From assembly GCA_021805955.1 (NCBI GenBank), contig JAJZDO010000212.1:1-6932 (forward strand): DNA of 6,932 nucleotides, read 5' to 3'. Position 1 is the stretch's first letter. Each line of letters opens with the position of its first letter. The notes under the pieces are model-generated. The model had not been told where the DNA came from. It searched no databases and saw nothing but the letters and a program-made list of their open reading frames with translations. This stretch comes from Acidobacteriota bacterium. Its GTDB lineage: Bacteria > Acidobacteriota > Terriglobia > Terriglobales > Acidobacteriaceae. Below, piece after piece: positions 6,405 to 6,932 of this stretch. The position numbers were made by a program, and so were the translations under genes.

Positions 6405-6478
6405 CGTATCGCATGTGATGAAAGCGCGAATTGAGCGAGTCGACTCTGAATGTGGCAGGAGTGGTAGCCTGAAACGTT
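6405..6478. promoter_or_regulatory. Divergent promoter region between aroB and nadB
   Basis: This 74-base region must hold the promoters of the aroB operon (minus strand) and nadB (plus strand). I could not pick convincing -35/-10 boxes on either strand. A perfect palindrome, GAGTCGACTC, lies at 6437-6446, exactly at the midpoint, and could be an operator. AGGAG at 6457-6461 is 17 bases before the nadB ATG, too far for a normal ribosome binding site. Confidence 0.55.
6437..6446. repeat. Perfect 10-base palindrome in the divergent promoter region
   Basis: GAGTCGACTC reads the same on both strands and its centre (between 6441 and 6442) is the exact midpoint of the aroB-nadB gap. It is a candidate binding site for a dimeric regulator of one or both promoters; no known regulator consensus was recognised. 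Confidence 0.35.
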
Positions 6479-6932
6479 ATGGGAGAGAGTGAAAAAGACT
6501 CTGCGCGAATGGTGGATTTTCTTGTGCTCGGAGCGGGAATTGCCGGGCTTCGAGCGGCGATGACGCTGGCCGAGCATGGCCGTGTTCTGGTGGTGACGAA
6601 AGAAGCCAGATGGGAATCGAATACTCACTACGCACAGGGCGGGATAGCTGTGGCGATGGGTGGGGCAAGCGACGTGGCATCGCATCTGCAGGATACGTTG
6701 GATGCTGGTGACGGACTTGTGGATCGCGCTGCAGCGGAGATTCTGGTGCGTGAGGGTCCGGAACGTGTGGACGAACTGCTGAAGTGGGGAACCCACTTTG
6801 ATCGAAATGGTGAGACTCTGTTGCGGACTCGGGAAGGTGCGCACAGTGTTGCGCGAATTTTGCATGCCAATGGGGATGCAACCGGAGCGGAGATTGGCCG
6901 CGCATTGGCCGCTGTAGCCCAGTCGGAGAAAA
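6479..6932 (+). CDS. nadB: L-aspartate oxidase, N-terminal part (cut by window end)
   Basis: NadB oxidises L-aspartate to iminoaspartate with FAD, the first step of NAD synthesis from aspartate, working with quinolinate synthase NadA. The frame is open from ATG at 6479 to the window end, giving 151 codons of a protein normally over 500 residues. Seen: the FAD dinucleotide-binding motif VLGAGIAGLRAA (residues about 16-27), a VVTKEA strand end, the family signature SNTHYAQGGIAVA (about 50-62), SDVASHLQDTLDAGDGLVD (about 66-84), LLKWGTHFDRNG, and REGAHSVARILHANGDATG near the end. These separate it from succinate dehydrogenase or fumarate reductase flavoproteins, to which it is related. An in-frame TGA at 6470-6472 limits the start to ATG 6479 or ATG 6509. 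No Shine-Dalgarno sequence is seen at either, so leaderless translation is possible. It is transcribed away from aroB. Confidence 0.94.
   Translation, partial: MGESEKDSARMVDFLVLGAGIAGLRAAMTLAEHGRVLVVTKEARWESNTHYAQGGIAVAMGGASDVASHLQDTLDAGDGLVDRAAAEILVREGPERVDELLKWGTHFDRNGETLLRTREGAHSVARILHANGDATGAEIGRALAAVAQSEK

Noticed and set aside
6401..6421. Short inverted repeat TCATC...GATGA over the aroB start
   Set aside because: The arms are only 5 bases with an 11-base spacer, which is expected by chance.
1..6932. tRNA, rRNA, riboswitch, CRISPR array, insertion sequence or prophage genes
   Set aside because: No cloverleaf-like RNA, regularly spaced repeats, transposase or phage protein motifs were seen, and nearly all sequence is accounted for by housekeeping genes.

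Overview
The window is ordinary-looking bacterial chromosome of moderately high GC content, densely coded, with no sign of a phage, transposon, CRISPR array or RNA gene. The protein sequences and the presence of a menaquinone-type methyltransferase without ubiquinone genes nearby would fit an Acidobacteriota (Terriglobia-like) genome. That placement is an impression from the proteins, not something I could test.

Layout: (1) Positions 1-1561, plus strand: the last 42 codons of methionyl-tRNA formyltransferase (fmt), followed without a gap by rsmB, a 16S rRNA cytosine-5 methyltransferase that starts at a TTG codon directly after the fmt stop. This is the classical translation-related fmt-rsmB pair. 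(2) Positions 1562-1692: a short intergenic stretch between convergent genes, holding compact inverted repeats and no clear terminator. (3) Positions 1693-6404, minus strand: a five-gene run transcribed in the order aroB, menG/ubiE, a long cation diffusion facilitator (CDF), an OsmC-family protein, and a membrane-anchored PASTA protein. The junctions are a 4-base ATGA overlap and gaps of 6, 14 and 40 bases, so one operon is likely. (4) Positions 6405-6478: a 74-base divergent promoter region with a perfect 10-base palindrome at its exact centre. (5) Positions 6479-6932, plus strand: the start of nadB (L-aspartate oxidase), cut by the window end.

Functionally, aroB feeds the shikimate pathway to chorismate, the precursor of menaquinone, and menG makes the last step of menaquinone synthesis; nadB starts NAD synthesis from aspartate. 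The two middle genes suggest metal efflux (CDF) and peroxide or thiol stress handling (OsmC), and the last encodes a cell-envelope PASTA protein without a kinase domain.

I do not see a clearly new multi-gene system. The most unusual items are the CDF transporter with three consecutive cytoplasmic ZT_dimer-like domains, an in-frame A AAA AAG slippery heptamer in the osmC gene, the stand-alone PASTA protein with an enlarged third repeat, and the central palindrome between two divergent genes that both lack a Shine-Dalgarno sequence.
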